A stretch of DNA of 64,000 nucleotides from CAYZED01 sp964477445. Its GTDB lineage: Bacteria; Bacillota; Clostridia; Lutisporales; Lutisporaceae. The DNA is taken from positions 1 to 64,000 of the forward strand of contig CAYZED010000007.1 of NCBI GenBank assembly GCA_964477445.1, given 5' to 3'. This document shows positions 8,064 through 17,403 of the stretch, in pieces. How positions within the stretch are numbered: position 1 is the first letter of the stretch; every line of letters begins with the position of its first letter. The position numbers were made by a program, and so were the translations under genes. The notes under the pieces are model-generated. The model did not search any database, was not told the DNA's origin, and saw nothing but the letters and a program-made list of their open reading frames with translations.

Positions 8064-9155
8064 TTATACGAGTTTTTTATATTTTTCGTTTAAAGAATAC
8101 GATGTAATCCGAACATTCTTATAATTTGCTTTTAGAACTCCCCTGTCAACCCATTCGCTACACCACTTTGTAATTGCTCTTGGCGTTACGTTAAAAATAT
8201 TCGCGAGATCCTTTGTTTTAATCGTGTCCATATTATTTTCGAGTAAATATCTCAACATTTTCATATCTTTTTTGTTCAGACTTTCGAATTCTAATCTTTC
8301 TCGTTCATCTTTTGTTGCGTCTCTGGCTTGCCATGAAATATTTTCAGCATTCAAACTCATGATTCGAATAAAATACTCAATCCAATTTTCCAAATGTGGC
8401 GGATTATTTCTTCCATCATAATATAAAACCGGCAGACCCATCTGCAGATTTTTGTAGTAACCTTCGAGATTATTCGCGTAGTATTCTTCCATAGAATTAA
8501 ATCCTTTAAAATCGTAGCCCCCAAGCATAAGAACGTATGTGGCTAATGCTCTGCAAGTTCTTCCGTTCCCATCCTCAAAAGGATGAATCGTTACCAGCTG
8601 ATAACTTACAATCGCTGCCTTAATTGGTACAGGTAAATTATTCTCAGTATTATACCACATTGTCAAATCATTCATTAGTTCTTCAATGTCTTTGGCCTCT
8701 GGCGGTATATATTCAGGTGTCATATTGACACTATCATATACGGCAAATAGAACCCCTGGTGGAGTTTTTTGTCTGAATCCAATTATTTTTTTTCTTACAT
8801 CTCTTCGTTCAATAATTCCATGCAATTCTAAAATAAGTTGATTATCAATCTGGCGGTTCTCTTCTTTACATTTTTCTAGATATGATAGTGCATCCCAATA
8901 ATTCACAACTTCTCTTTCCGCATCAATAGTCGTTTTTTTGTCCTTTTCAGTGATAGCTCTCTCAACCTGAGCATATGAAAGTAAATTACCCTCAATCCTT
9001 GTAGAAAAATGCGTTTTCTTCATTTTGGCTTTGAAAACCATTTCTTGAGTGATGTTAGTGGGTAACGATAAATATTCCAATTGTGTTTTATATTTTTCAA
9101 TATCTAACAAACCTTTAACTATATCATTTGTATAAACGAATTTTGGTTCAAACAT
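8064..9155 (-). CDS. Fic-family protein (class II, with C-terminal winged helix)
   Basis: 363 residues from the ATG at 9155, chosen because GGAGG lies 7 nt upstream; an in-frame start at 9191 has no such site. The Fic core HPFEDGNGRTCR (from H191) is the AMP-transferase loop. The STRIEGN segment (about 51-57) fits the inhibitory S/T-x-x-x-E-G/N helix of class II Fic proteins, which blocks ATP placement until relieved. The last 80 residues look like a helix-turn-helix (DLANIFNVTPRAITKW), common in this group. The target is unknown. The repeat array directly upstream (9192-9290) is a plausible binding site for the protein's own winged helix. Confidence 0.9.
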   Translation of the reverse strand: MFEPKFVYTNDIVKGLLDIEKYKTQLEYLSLPTNITQEMVFKAKMKKTHFSTRIEGNLLSYAQVERAITEKDKKTTIDAEREVVNYWDALSYLEKCKEENRQIDNQLILELHGIIERRDVRKKIIGFRQKTPPGVLFAVYDSVNMTPEYIPPEAKDIEELMNDLTMWYNTENNLPVPIKAAIVSYQLVTIHPFEDGNGRTCRALATYVLMLGGYDFKGFNSMEEYYANNLEGYYKNLQMGLPVLYYDGRNNPPHLENWIEYFIRIMSLNAENISWQARDATKDERERLEFESLNKKDMKMLRYLLENNMDTIKTKDLANIFNVTPRAITKWCSEWVDRGVLKANYKNVRITSYSLNEKYKKLV

Positions 9156-9191
9156 TACACACCTCCAAATATGATATAAATAGCGTACCAT

Positions 9192-9290
9192 ATCCGTTCC
9201 TTATTTCATACTTTTTGTTCCGTATTCGTTCGCTAATTTTATTATTTGTTCCTTATTAGTTCGCTATTTTATATTTCGTTCCTTATTTAC
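9192..9290. repeat. Direct repeat copy 2 and related short units upstream of the Fic gene
   Basis: 9192-9243 matches the copy at 7476-7527. Further units of the form gttccttat and gttcgctat continue to about 9290, giving an alternating array. It covers the space between the Fic gene start and the DUF512 gene end, so it may hold the Fic promoter and operator. Confidence 0.65.
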
Positions 9291-9301
9291 TCCTATCCCC
9301 T

Positions 9302-10879
9302 CTACCCCAATACTTTTTCCACGAAATCGCTTCCATCTTCTCTTACCACTACTATCTTAACTTGCGTCTTTTGCTCAATATCCCTAATTGTTATATCATC
9401 GAGAAATATTTCAGTAGAATCCTTAAGCATCGATTCAGTTATTAGAACAGTTCCTTTGAGCGCATTATCAATAATTGATTTCATTAAATCTTGCCCAGTT
9501 AGAAGTCCCGCAACCTTCACAGAGTGCCCAAAGAAATCGTTTTTTACAGAAATGACTTTCCAATTAAGTTTGATTTCACTGCGTTTTTCTTTTTTACTTA
9601 TTTCTTTTTTGCTTATCTCTATTAATTTATTTTCAATTTCCAACAAAGCTTCTTCAAGAATTGGAGTAGCATATTCTCCTGTGAGAACTGTAATAACTTT
9701 CTCTGTTTTCTCACAGTTGTTTTTAATTTTGCACTTTTCAGTCTCACGCTTCTCGATCTCATGCTTTTCAGTCTCATGATTCTTCTTATTCAAGCTTTCA
9801 CTTCTTGTCCCGCTGGTTTTCTTGCTTCTTTTTATCAACTTTAACAGCCCTTTACTATCTTCAAGGCTCATTTTAATTTCTTCTTTAAAAAGCGTAACCA
9901 ATCCCACTCCATTTTCTAACTGCGGAAAATCTTCGTACTCTTCATAGTGCGGCAAAGCTCTTTCTGCAATTAAATAGAACTCGTCAGAGCAGAATGCGAA
10001 CCCTACTCCGTTCTTCTCTCTTGAGGCTTCCTGAAGCGTCTGAACCAGAGTGATTACATCGCTCGCAATCTCTTTAGTAACTGTACTAATTTCTTTGAGT
10101 CCAGTTCTATATTTTGTTAGCCCAACAGGCACTATCGCAAGACACGAAACCGAAGGCCAAAGAGCCATTAAATCAGTTATCGTGCGACTTAAATTTTCAC
10201 CATCATTAATCTCAGGACAAAGTACCACCTGCGCTTTAATCTCAATGTTATTGTCCGCCAGCTGTCTTAGATAATCCATAATTTTTCCGGCAAATCTATT
10301 CCCTAACATATTAGTTCGTAGTTCTGGATCTGTGGTATGTACCGAAACATTGATAGGGCTTATTCTATATTTTATTATTCTATCTATATCTTCTTGTTTC
10401 ATGTTAGTTAGCGTTACGAAACTTCCCTGCAAAAAAGACATACGCGAATCGTCGTCTTTAATATATAGACTGCGTCTCATTCCTGGAGGCATTTGATCTA
10501 TAAAACAAAAAATGCATTTATTTGTGCAAGTCTTTGGATCGGATATCATATCCTCAAATACTAACCCAAGTTCTTCATAATAATCTTTTTCAATCTCAAA
10601 ATCTATTATTTCGCCATTGTTCTTTTTTATTCTAATCAAAACATCTTCTGAAGCCTCATGATACCTAAATTCTACAGTATCATTAACATACTCCTCGTTT
10701 ATAGAAAGTAGTATATCTCCTCTTTCGATTCCAAGCTCTTCCGAAATAGAATCACTATCCACAGATGCAATTATTAAGCCCGTTTCAACACTATCCACTT
10801 CAGCATTAACCATTTCAGCTGTATCTGTTTCAATATTATCTTTTTTTGCATTTTCCATTTTTGTTATATCTTTTAACAT
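9302..10879 (-). CDS. DUF512 radical-SAM protein with PDZ-like N-terminus
   Basis: 525 residues. A PDZ-like segment (about 32-85) precedes a radical-SAM site, C118-x3-C122-x2-C125, in CTNKCIFCFIDQMP. The DUF512 region follows and the C-terminus is a GEYATP-type domain. The reaction is unknown, but the protein is widely conserved in Clostridia. It is longer than the usual 430-460 residues for two reasons: a charged N-terminal extension of about 30 residues and a low-complexity insertion (about 355-392) encoded partly by 15-bp repeats. The ATG directly follows the stop of the sensor-kinase gene, so translation is probably coupled; no good ribosome site is seen. The gene after it is separated by the Fic repeat array. 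Confidence 0.85.
   Translation of the reverse strand: MLKDITKMENAKKDNIETDTAEMVNAEVDSVETGLIIASVDSDSISEELGIERGDILLSINEEYVNDTVEFRYHEASEDVLIRIKKNNGEIIDFEIEKDYYEELGLVFEDMISDPKTCTNKCIFCFIDQMPPGMRRSLYIKDDDSRMSFLQGSFVTLTNMKQEDIDRIIKYRISPINVSVHTTDPELRTNMLGNRFAGKIMDYLRQLADNNIEIKAQVVLCPEINDGENLSRTITDLMALWPSVSCLAIVPVGLTKYRTGLKEISTVTKEIASDVITLVQTLQEASREKNGVGFAFCSDEFYLIAERALPHYEEYEDFPQLENGVGLVTLFKEEIKMSLEDSKGLLKLIKRSKKTSGTRSESLNKKNHETEKHEIEKRETEKCKIKNNCEKTEKVITVLTGEYATPILEEALLEIENKLIEISKKEISKKEKRSEIKLNWKVISVKNDFFGHSVKVAGLLTGQDLMKSIIDNALKGTVLITESMLKDSTEIFLDDITIRDIEQKTQVKIVVVREDGSDFVEKVLG
9734..9778 (-). repeat. Three 15-bp tandem repeats inside the DUF512 gene
   Basis: Units at 9734-9748, 9749-9763 and 9764-9778 differ by one to a few bases and encode HETEK, HEIEK and RETEK. 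The period keeps the frame. A second short ISKKE repeat lies nearby in the same protein. Confidence 0.8.
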
Positions 10880-12671
10880 TTAATTTACCACCGTTTCGCC
10901 ATTGTTATCGATTGGAATAGAAATTTTGAACGTAGAGCCCTCGCCAATTTTGCTTTCTACGTCAATTTTTGCTTTAAAATTCAAAGCGATGTGTTTTACT
11001 ATAGCTAATCCAAGACCTGTTCCTCCGACTTTTCTTGATCTAGCTTTGTCTACTCTATAAAATCGTTCAAATATCCTTGGAATATCTGCCTCTTCAATAC
11101 CAATTCCGTTATCCGAAATCTCGATTTGAAAATTATTATTAGAAATATAAGCTAAACAAGAAACGTGACCATCTTCACCAGTGTACTTAATAGCATTTTC
11201 AACTAAGTTAATAAGCATTTGTTTAAATTGATCCTTGCTGCCCTTCAAAGTGCTTACATCTTCTGACATGTTAAACTCAAGTTCAATGCTTTTTTCTTCA
11301 GCCGTCTTATTCAGCATACTTCTAACTTCTTCCATTACCACTTTAACGCTAAATTCTTCACTGTCTCGATCAAAATCAATCTCCACTTCAGTCAGCGATA
11401 AAATATCATCAATAAGTCTATGGAGTCTATTAGCTTCGTCATGTATTATTGACAAAAACCTATCAGATTTTTCGCGNNNNNNNNNNTTCGCGGTCTTCTA
11501 TAGCTCCACTCATTAGCGTCTCGGCAAACCCCTTAATCGAGGTTAAAGGCGTTTTCAGTTCATGTGAAACGTTAGCAGTGAAATCCTGTCGCATACGTTC
11601 GAGTCTTCTAATATCTGTGATATCTTGTATAACGATTATCGAACCAATAATTTCAAGTGTTTCTTTGTGTTTAATTGGGTTTGAATATATTCTATAATAT
11701 CGACCGCTAGGAAGACCCGTACTTATTTCAGTCTCCTGAAACAGTTTTATTCTTAATGATTTTTCGACAAATGAATTAAAAGCTCTGTTGCGTACGATTC
11801 TAAAAAAGTACTTTCCTTCTGCCTTTTCCTCTTTAACCATCAAAATCCTATGTGCGGCAGGGTTTATAAACAGCACTTTTTCGTCATTATCAACTGCTAT
11901 CATTCCGTTTATTACACTTGTAAGCATGGCTTCCATTTTAAGATTTTTGTCATTTATATTTGTTTTCGATTCATTAAGGCTATTTGACATGCTTTTAATT
12001 GCTGTTGAAATCGCCGCGACTTCGTCACCTTTGAAATCAAAATCAGATTCTTTCATATTTGGATTAGTCTCTCTTACTGCCATTTTTGCAAGCTTAACTA
12101 AAGGTCTAAAAATCAAGCCTGAAATGAAATATGCAAATATTAGAACAGCAATAATACCTAGAGAAATGCTCAGAAAAAGTCCGCTCGAAAGGTTCCACAT
12201 TAGTGTTCGAACCTGGTCAAGCGGCATAGATAGTCTCAATACAAAAATAAGTTTATTGTTTTTATATACAGGAGTGGCATAATACAAATATTCTTTTTTT
12301 ATGGTTTCTGATACTCGTATAGTGGAAGTGGACTGACCCTTTATTGCATTACCGATTTCAATTCTTGACATATGGTTTCCCATATCAAAATAAGGAATCT
12401 CGCTATCAAAAAAAACATCCCCATTTGCTTTAACTAATGTGACTCTTGCTTTTGTTAAAGTCTTAATTTTTTCAAAAAAAGAGAAATTACTTTCTATTTT
12501 GTCGGATGAGGAATTCGATGCTAGCTCTTTAATATAAATGCTCTCAGCTTCTAAGCGATCAGTTAAATTGTTCACCATAAATTTTTCTATAGTATTAAAA
12601 CCAAAAAAACATGAAACAATTATTGCCCCAAAAAGAATTAGGCTTAAATACAAGAAGAGTTTGCGTCTCAT
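10880..12671 (-). CDS. phoR: PhoR-type membrane sensor histidine kinase (interrupted by a contig gap)
   Basis: Two membrane segments (about 7-27 and 160-185) enclose an extracellular sensor region. They are followed by a HAMP linker, a PAS domain (about 245-355), a HisKA site with H370 in SHELKTPLTS, and an ATPase domain with GIGIEEADIP and GGTGLGLAIV. The ten N at 11477-11486 split it. The six bases CGCGAA occur on both sides, so the contigs probably overlap there. Removing the N and one copy gives 1776 bp, exactly 592 codons, so the gene is intact (591 residues). It overlaps the regulator gene by 4 nt. Phosphate sensing is the classical role of this pair, but other signals are possible. Confidence 0.9.
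11477..11486. other. Assembly gap (10 N) in the sensor kinase gene
   Basis: Flanking sequences end and begin with the same six bases, so the true gap is probably negative. Confidence 0.95.
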
Positions 12672-13384
12672 TTTTCGACCATCCTATAGCCAACACCTCT
12701 GATTGTTTCTATGCAAGGAATTTCAGCGTCATCATCGCCTATTTTGCTTCTCAAATGTCTAATATGTACATCGACCGTCCTAGTTTCGCCGGCATAATCA
12801 TATCCCCATACATTTTCAAGTAAAAAATCGCGATTAAGAACTTTGCCTTTATTTTCAATAAAAATCTTCAAAAGTTCAAACTCTTTTAGAGTAAAGACAA
12901 GTTTTTCGTCCCCTTTATATGCCACAAATCTTTCTAAATCCATTCGTATATCTCTTATAGAAAGTTCACGTGTTTTAGCCACTGGTTCTTTCTCTTCGCT
13001 TGTTTTAATAGCATTCAGTCTTCTAAGTAGAGCTTTTATCCTTGCAATTAATTCTTTAATACTAAATGGTTTAGTAACATAATCATCCGCACCAATCTCA
13101 AGGCCCAGAACTTTATCAAGCTCTTCAGCTTTGGCAGTAATCATTATTATAGGAGTGTCTGAAGTATCCTTATTATTTCTGATAGTTCTACATATCTCAA
13201 TTCCATCCTTACCAGGAAGCATTAAGTCCAATAGAATTAAATCAAATTCTCCTGTAAGTGCTTTTTTTAGTCCGCTATTTCCGTCTTCTTCAATTACTAC
13301 TTCAAATCCCTGTCTTACCAAATTATATTCTAACAGTTCCTGAATATAACTTTCATCTTCAATAATCAGTATTTTCTGTTTCAA
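12668..13384 (-). CDS. phoP: PhoP/OmpR-family response regulator
   Basis: 238 residues: a receiver domain with phosphoacceptor D53 (in LLDLMLPGKDG) and the switch lysine in TKPF, then an OmpR-type winged helix with the typical RTVDVHIRHLRSKIG. It would bind DNA direct repeats when phosphorylated by the adjacent sensor kinase, with which it overlaps by 4 nt. Translation starts at TTG (13382-13384) behind AAGGGGG at about 8 nt. It lies 14 nt after the cysE gene, so the whole stretch from nrdR to DUF512 may be one transcript. The symbol follows the best-known pair of this type. Confidence 0.9.
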   Translation of the reverse strand: MKQKILIIEDESYIQELLEYNLVRQGFEVVIEEDGNSGLKKALTGEFDLILLDLMLPGKDGIEICRTIRNNKDTSDTPIIMITAKAEELDKVLGLEIGADDYVTKPFSIKELIARIKALLRRLNAIKTSEEKEPVAKTRELSIRDIRMDLERFVAYKGDEKLVFTLKEFELLKIFIENKGKVLNRDFLLENVWGYDYAGETRTVDVHIRHLRSKIGDDDAEIPCIETIRGVGYRMVEK

Positions 13385-13398
13385 AGAGAGTCCCCCTT

Positions 13399-14025
13399 TT
13401 AACGAAATTTTGATTCAAGCATATCAATTCTTTTTCTTAGTTCAGAAATTTCTTCTTCTAAAATATTTGGCAAGTCCATTTGATCCAAATCTATTTCAGG
13501 CCTTGAATTAATATTCTTTGTAATTACTTGAGCCGGAACACCTACGGCTGTGGAACACGAGGGTACACACCTAACTACTACCGCCCCAGCACCTACTTTA
13601 GCATGGTCCCCTATCGTGATAGGCCCTAGAACCTTAGCGCCCGAACCAATAGTAACGTTATTACCGATAGTCGGATGTCTTTTCCCATGATCCTTACCTG
13701 TTCCACCAAGAGTTACACCTTGATAAATAGTGACATCATCTCCAACCTCAGCTGTCTCACCAATTACAACTCCCATTCCGTGATCTATAAAAAGTCTTCT
13801 TCCTATAGTAGCGCCAGGATGAATTTCAATCCCAGTAAAAAATCTATTCATTTGTGAAATAAATCGTGCTAACAGAAAATGTTTTCTAATAAAAAGCCTG
13901 TGTGCTAGTCTATGACTTTGGACTGCATGCACTCCTGGATAAAACAAAACAACTTCAATTTTAGATTTCACTGCAGGATCTCTATCAAAAACCATATTTA
14001 CATCTTCTCTAAAACCTTTTAACAT
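13399..14025 (-). CDS. cysE: Serine O-acetyltransferase
   Basis: 208 residues from the ATG at 14025, preferred over an in-frame TTG at 14043 because AAGGGGAAG lies just upstream. It transfers acetyl from acetyl-CoA to L-serine, the first step of cysteine synthesis. The N-terminal part has the family's YPGVHAVQSHRLAH segment. The C-terminal part is the left-handed beta-helix of hexapeptide repeats, with IHPGATIGRRLFIDHG and TLGGTGKDHGKRHPTIGNNV. The C-terminal tail carries a short charged helix. It begins 10 nt after the cysK stop, so the two enzymes of the pathway are made together. Confidence 0.93.
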   Translation of the reverse strand: MLKGFREDVNMVFDRDPAVKSKIEVVLFYPGVHAVQSHRLAHRLFIRKHFLLARFISQMNRFFTGIEIHPGATIGRRLFIDHGMGVVIGETAEVGDDVTIYQGVTLGGTGKDHGKRHPTIGNNVTIGSGAKVLGPITIGDHAKVGAGAVVVRCVPSCSTAVGVPAQVITKNINSRPEIDLDQMDLPNILEEEISELRKRIDMLESKFR

Positions 14026-14035
14026 ATGCTTCCCC

Positions 14036-14997
14036 TTAGTCAAATAATTTTGTGCTTAAATATCGTTCGCCAGTGTCAGGCGCTATCACTACGATTTTTT
14101 TACTGTTCCCTATTTCTCTCGCTAGTTCTAATGCAGCGCAAAGAGCCGCACCAGTGGAAATACCACAAAGCAATCCTTCTTCGGACGAGAGCTTTTTTGT
14201 CATTTTATATGCCTCATCATCGGTTACTTGGAAAACTTTATCGANNNNNNNNNNACTAATTTCAAATCAAGTACTTTAGGAATGAAACCCGCCCCTATAC
14301 CTTGAATAGCATGCATACCAGGCTTTCCTCCAGATATTACTGAAGATGAATACGGCTCGAGTCCGGCTATAAAAACTTTTTTATTACTCGAAGACTCAAT
14401 ACTCTTAAAATATCTCGCTAAACCAGTTATAGTGCCACCAGTTCCAATCCCTGCAACGATAGCATCAGGCACTTCTCCAAGATTTTTTCTGATTTCAGGC
14501 CCCGTAAATAGTTCATGCGCTCTAGGATTAGCAGGATTGTCAAACTGTTGAGGCATAAAACTACCTTCCGTCTGTATGAATATTTCTTCTGCTCTCTTAA
14601 TCGCACCATTCATACCATCATTTCCTTGAGTTAGTACAATTTTTGCGCCATAAAAAGCAGCTAGCTTTCTTCTTTCGATACTCATAGTATCTGGCATTAC
14701 TAAAATCAACTTATATCCTTTTCTGGCAGAAATCATAGCTAAGCCTAACCCAGTATTTCCACTAGTCGGCTCAATAATGGTGCCACCAGGCAATAACACT
14801 CCATTCTCTTCTGCACTTTCAATCATAGAAAGCGCAATTCTATCCTTAATACTGCCACCAGGATTCTTTGATTCTAATTTAAGATAAATCTCGGTATCTG
14901 TATCATTAATCTTCCCGAGTTTTATTAGAGGTGTATTTCCAATAGAATTTATAACATTTTCAAAAGAATTATTATTCAAATTATACGCCACCCTCAA
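14036..14997 (-). CDS. cysK: Cysteine synthase A (O-acetylserine sulfhydrylase), interrupted by a contig gap
   Basis: PLP enzyme that makes cysteine from O-acetylserine and sulfide. The PLP lysine is in GGSIKDRIA, the substrate loop is PTSGNTG, and the cofactor-phosphate loop is GIGTGGTITG. Ten N at 14245-14254 break the frame. After the gap the protein resumes as DKVFQVTDDEA and ends with GERYLSTKLFD and TAA at 14036. Joining the contigs with a one-base overlap gives 951 bp, 317 codons, and the expected LKLVDKVF sequence, so no residue appears lost. The start is a TTG overlapping the Nudix gene's stop; a nearby in-frame GTG is also possible. Confidence 0.92.
14245..14254. other. Assembly gap (10 N) in cysK
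   Basis: Frame arithmetic suggests the two contigs meet with about one base of overlap. Confidence 0.95.
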
Positions 14998-15431
14998 ATA
15001 ATATGTTTTTTCTTAATATAAATATTTGCCTCTGTAATTAATTTTTTGCTTTCATCGTGAGTCATACTTATAAAAGCTTCATCATAATCGAACCATGCAC
15101 TCTCAATAACTTCTTCTGGTTGATTAACTACTATTCCACCCATACTCTCTGCCACAAAATATATAGCCTTTTTTATTACTCTGGGCACAGGTGAATATTC
15201 CATTTCGAATCTAAATGCTGTATCTACCTCAACATTCAACCCCGTTTCTTCCAAAACTTCCCTTTCGGCTGTTTGAGTCTCATTTTCGCCAAACTCTACA
15301 TGCCCCTTGGGAAAACTCCAATGCCCACCGTTTAAATGTTTTATTAATAAATACATAATAATGCCTGATTCTACCTTGTAAACCACAGCCCCGCAGGACT
15401 TTTCCCGCAAATATCCTTCATAGTCGTTCAT
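14994..15431 (-). CDS. Nudix hydrolase
   Basis: 145 residues with one complete Nudix box: G-x5-E-x7-REVLEETG-L, starting in GHVEFGENE. This motif binds the metal ions used to cleave nucleoside diphosphates linked to another group. Length and the KSCGAVVYKVESG opening resemble small bis(5'-nucleosyl)-tetraphosphatases (Ap4A hydrolases), the most likely role, though mutT-like activity is possible. AAGGAGC lies 6 nt before the ATG. The end overlaps the cysK start by 4 nt, so it is in the nrdR-cysK-cysE transcript. Confidence 0.88.
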   Translation of the reverse strand: MNDYEGYLREKSCGAVVYKVESGIIMYLLIKHLNGGHWSFPKGHVEFGENETQTAEREVLEETGLNVEVDTAFRFEMEYSPVPRVIKKAIYFVAESMGGIVVNQPEEVIESAWFDYDEAFISMTHDESKKLITEANIYIKKKHII

Positions 15432-15474
15432 AAGTTGCTCCTTGTGTTTCTTCTCAAAAAAATATTCGAGCTAT

Positions 15475-15930
15475 TTATTTTTCTAGAAGTAGCTTATTAA
15501 GCTCCTCTATAAATGTATTCAAATCTTTAAATTGTCTATAGACTGATGCAAATCTTACATATGCAACATCATCAATTTTCTTTAATTTTGACATAATCAT
15601 TTCGCCTAACAATTGGCTTGGCACTTCTTTTTCCATAGTATTATAAAGCTCTTTTTCTATTTCCCATACCACACCTTCAATCGCTTCAATCGATACCGGC
15701 CTTTTTTCAAAAGCTTTAATTAATCCACTAAGCAATTTTTGACGTGAAAAAGCTTCTCTGGACCCATCCTTTTTCACTACTAGCATAGGTTGTTCTTCGA
15801 CTTTTTCATATGTTGTAAAACGTTTACCACACTTTTCACATTCTCTTCTTCGCCTTATAGAAATATCTTCGTCGGTTGGCCTGGAATCAACTACCTTGCT
15901 CTGATTATAATTACAAAAAGGACATCTCAT
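15475..15930 (-). CDS. nrdR: Transcriptional repressor NrdR
   Basis: 151 residues. The N-terminal zinc ribbon (CPFCNYNQSK ... CEKCGKRF, four cysteines within residues 3-34) binds DNA. The central ATP-cone (about 49-139) senses ATP/dATP. NrdR represses ribonucleotide reductase genes; none is in the window. GGAGG precedes the ATG by 8 nt. Upstream lie a promoter and a CAATATATTG palindrome that fits the core of known NrdR boxes, so the gene may control itself. The next gene downstream (Nudix) follows after 43 nt. Confidence 0.95.
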   Translation of the reverse strand: MRCPFCNYNQSKVVDSRPTDEDISIRRRRECEKCGKRFTTYEKVEEQPMLVVKKDGSREAFSRQKLLSGLIKAFEKRPVSIEAIEGVVWEIEKELYNTMEKEVPSQLLGEMIMSKLKKIDDVAYVRFASVYRQFKDLNTFIEELNKLLLEK

Positions 15931-16024
15931 TATTTTACCTCCGAATGTGATTTATTTAGTTAACGTTAATTTGAGTTCACTTAATAATTACTAATGAAAA
16001 GAAATAATCAAATTATACCTTTAT

Positions 16025-16071
16025 ATTATACAATATATTGGGTATATGCAAACATTTTCTCATAAATATGG
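16025..16071 (-). promoter_or_regulatory. nrdR promoter with candidate NrdR boxes
   Basis: On the minus strand TATAAT (16030-16025) is preceded at 16 bp by TTTGCA (16052-16047). The palindrome CAATATATTG (16031-16040) matches CWATATATWG, the core of the known NrdR box, and fills the promoter spacer next to the -10. A weaker 7-of-10 match (ccatatttat, 16071-16062) lies exactly 31 bp upstream, the three-turn spacing typical of paired NrdR boxes. Confidence 0.6.
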
Positions 16072-16145
16072 TGTTATGTAATTAAACCATATCTAACGAA
16101 AAAAGAAATCTACGATTACGAAATCGCATATAGTTAATTCTAAAC

Positions 16146-16191
16146 GAAAGGTTTGTGAACTAGTAAAACTAATACACAAACCCTTTTTTTT
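16146..16191. terminator. Terminator-like hairpin after ftsZ
   Basis: A stem of about 10 bp (aaggtttgtg pairing with cacaaaccctt) has an AT-rich loop of about 17 nt. On the plus strand it ends in eight T residues. On the minus strand, the direction of ftsZ, the tail is only TTTCG, so as an ftsZ terminator it would be weak; it may work both ways. Confidence 0.55.
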
Positions 16192-16192
16192 G

Positions 16193-17341
16193 CTATTTCC
16201 TTTTATTTAAGAAAGTAGGTATATCAAAATCCAAATCATCATCAAATTCAGGCAATATTGGTTTGGATTTTCCTACTGCTGAAATTGGTTTGTGTTCAAA
16301 AATAGGAGCCTCTGGTTCTTTTTTAGGTGATTCAAAAATCCTATCTAATTTTTTACTCTTTGGAAATCCACATTCATTTTCATCATCAAAATCTGTAGCA
16401 ATTACTGTTATTTTTATTTCATCTTGGAGACTTTCATCAAACCCTGCACCCCAGATAATATTAACATCTGGATCGGCTAATTCTCTAACTAGTTCAGCCG
16501 CTTCACTAACTTCTATCAATCCAAGTTCTTTGCTTCCTGAAAAATGAAGCAAAATGCTTCTTGCGCCTTCAATACAAGTTTCAAGTAGTGGACTGCTTAT
16601 CGCTTGCTTAACCGCAATGGCAGCTTTGTTTTCTCCAGAAGCTCTTCCAATACCCATATGAGCAACGCCTTTATCAAGCATAATTGACTTTACATCAGCA
16701 AAATCTTGATTAACAAGTCCAGGAACTACAATTACATCTGATATTCCCTGAACACCTTGTCTCAAAACATCATCCGCGATTCTAAAGGCTTCCATTAACG
16801 ATGCTTTTTTATCTACTATTTGAAGCAGTCTATCATTAGGAATAGTAACAAGTGTATCTACTTTATCAATGAGGTATTTCAAACCTTGTTCAGCTTGATC
16901 TTTTCTCTTTTTACCCTCAAAGGTAAAAGGTTTAGTAACAATTCCGACAGTTAGAATTCCCATTTCTTTCGCAATTTGTGCAACTACAGGGGCTGCGCCC
17001 GTTCCGGTGCCTCCACCCATGCCTGCTGTAATAAATACCATATCTGTGCCTTCAAGCATTTTCTTAATATCATCATGACTTTCCTCTGCTGCTCTTTTCC
17101 CTATTTCAGGGTTTGCACCCGCGCCCATACCCTTAGTGAGTTTCTCTCCTATTTGGAGTTTATTAGTTGCTTGAGATTGGAGCAATGCCTGTTTATCTGT
17201 ATTTATTGAAAAAAATTCAACACCCTTAACACCAGCGTGAATCATCCTATTAATAGCATTATTTCCGGCTCCGCCTATTCCAACAACTTTAATATTTACA
17301 TTGCTTACTAGTTCGTTGCCTAAATCAAAATCAAATGACAT
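16193..17341 (-). CDS. ftsZ: Cell division protein FtsZ
   Basis: 382 residues, the tubulin-like GTPase that forms the division ring. The GGGTGTGAAP signature loop, the NTDKQAL segment and the T7 loop region are present. A short variable linker (about 318-370) leads to the conserved C-terminal peptide DIPTFLNKRK, which would bind partners such as FtsA or SepF; neither gene is here. GGGAGG lies 8 nt before the ATG. It is the last gene of the cell-wall cluster, 62 nt after sbp. The sporulation genes spoIIGA, sigE and sigG, which often follow ftsZ in Clostridia, are replaced by nrdR. Confidence 0.98.
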   Translation of the reverse strand: MSFDFDLGNELVSNVNIKVVGIGGAGNNAINRMIHAGVKGVEFFSINTDKQALLQSQATNKLQIGEKLTKGMGAGANPEIGKRAAEESHDDIKKMLEGTDMVFITAGMGGGTGTGAAPVVAQIAKEMGILTVGIVTKPFTFEGKKRKDQAEQGLKYLIDKVDTLVTIPNDRLLQIVDKKASLMEAFRIADDVLRQGVQGISDVIVVPGLVNQDFADVKSIMLDKGVAHMGIGRASGENKAAIAVKQAISSPLLETCIEGARSILLHFSGSKELGLIEVSEAAELVRELADPDVNIIWGAGFDESLQDEIKITVIATDFDDENECGFPKSKKLDRIFESPKKEPEAPIFEHKPISAVGKSKPILPEFDDDLDFDIPTFLNKRK

Positions 17342-17403
17342 TTATATTTGTACCTCCCACTATTTAATACCCTACTGAATATTTTAATTTTTTTTGATGA
17401 AAA

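Noticed and set aside
7476..9290. CRISPR array
   Set aside because: The repeats are few, short, irregularly spaced and lack unique spacers; no cas gene is present.
11449..11516. Frameshift or split in the sensor kinase gene
   Set aside because: Explained by the 10-N join with a repeated CGCGAA; the merged frame is complete.
14224..14280. Truncated cysK pseudogene
   Set aside because: The expected C-terminus continues in frame after the gap once a one-base overlap is allowed.
15432..15474. T-box or other riboswitch ahead of the cysteine genes
   Set aside because: The gap has only 43 bp and no leader of sufficient length exists before cysK or cysE.
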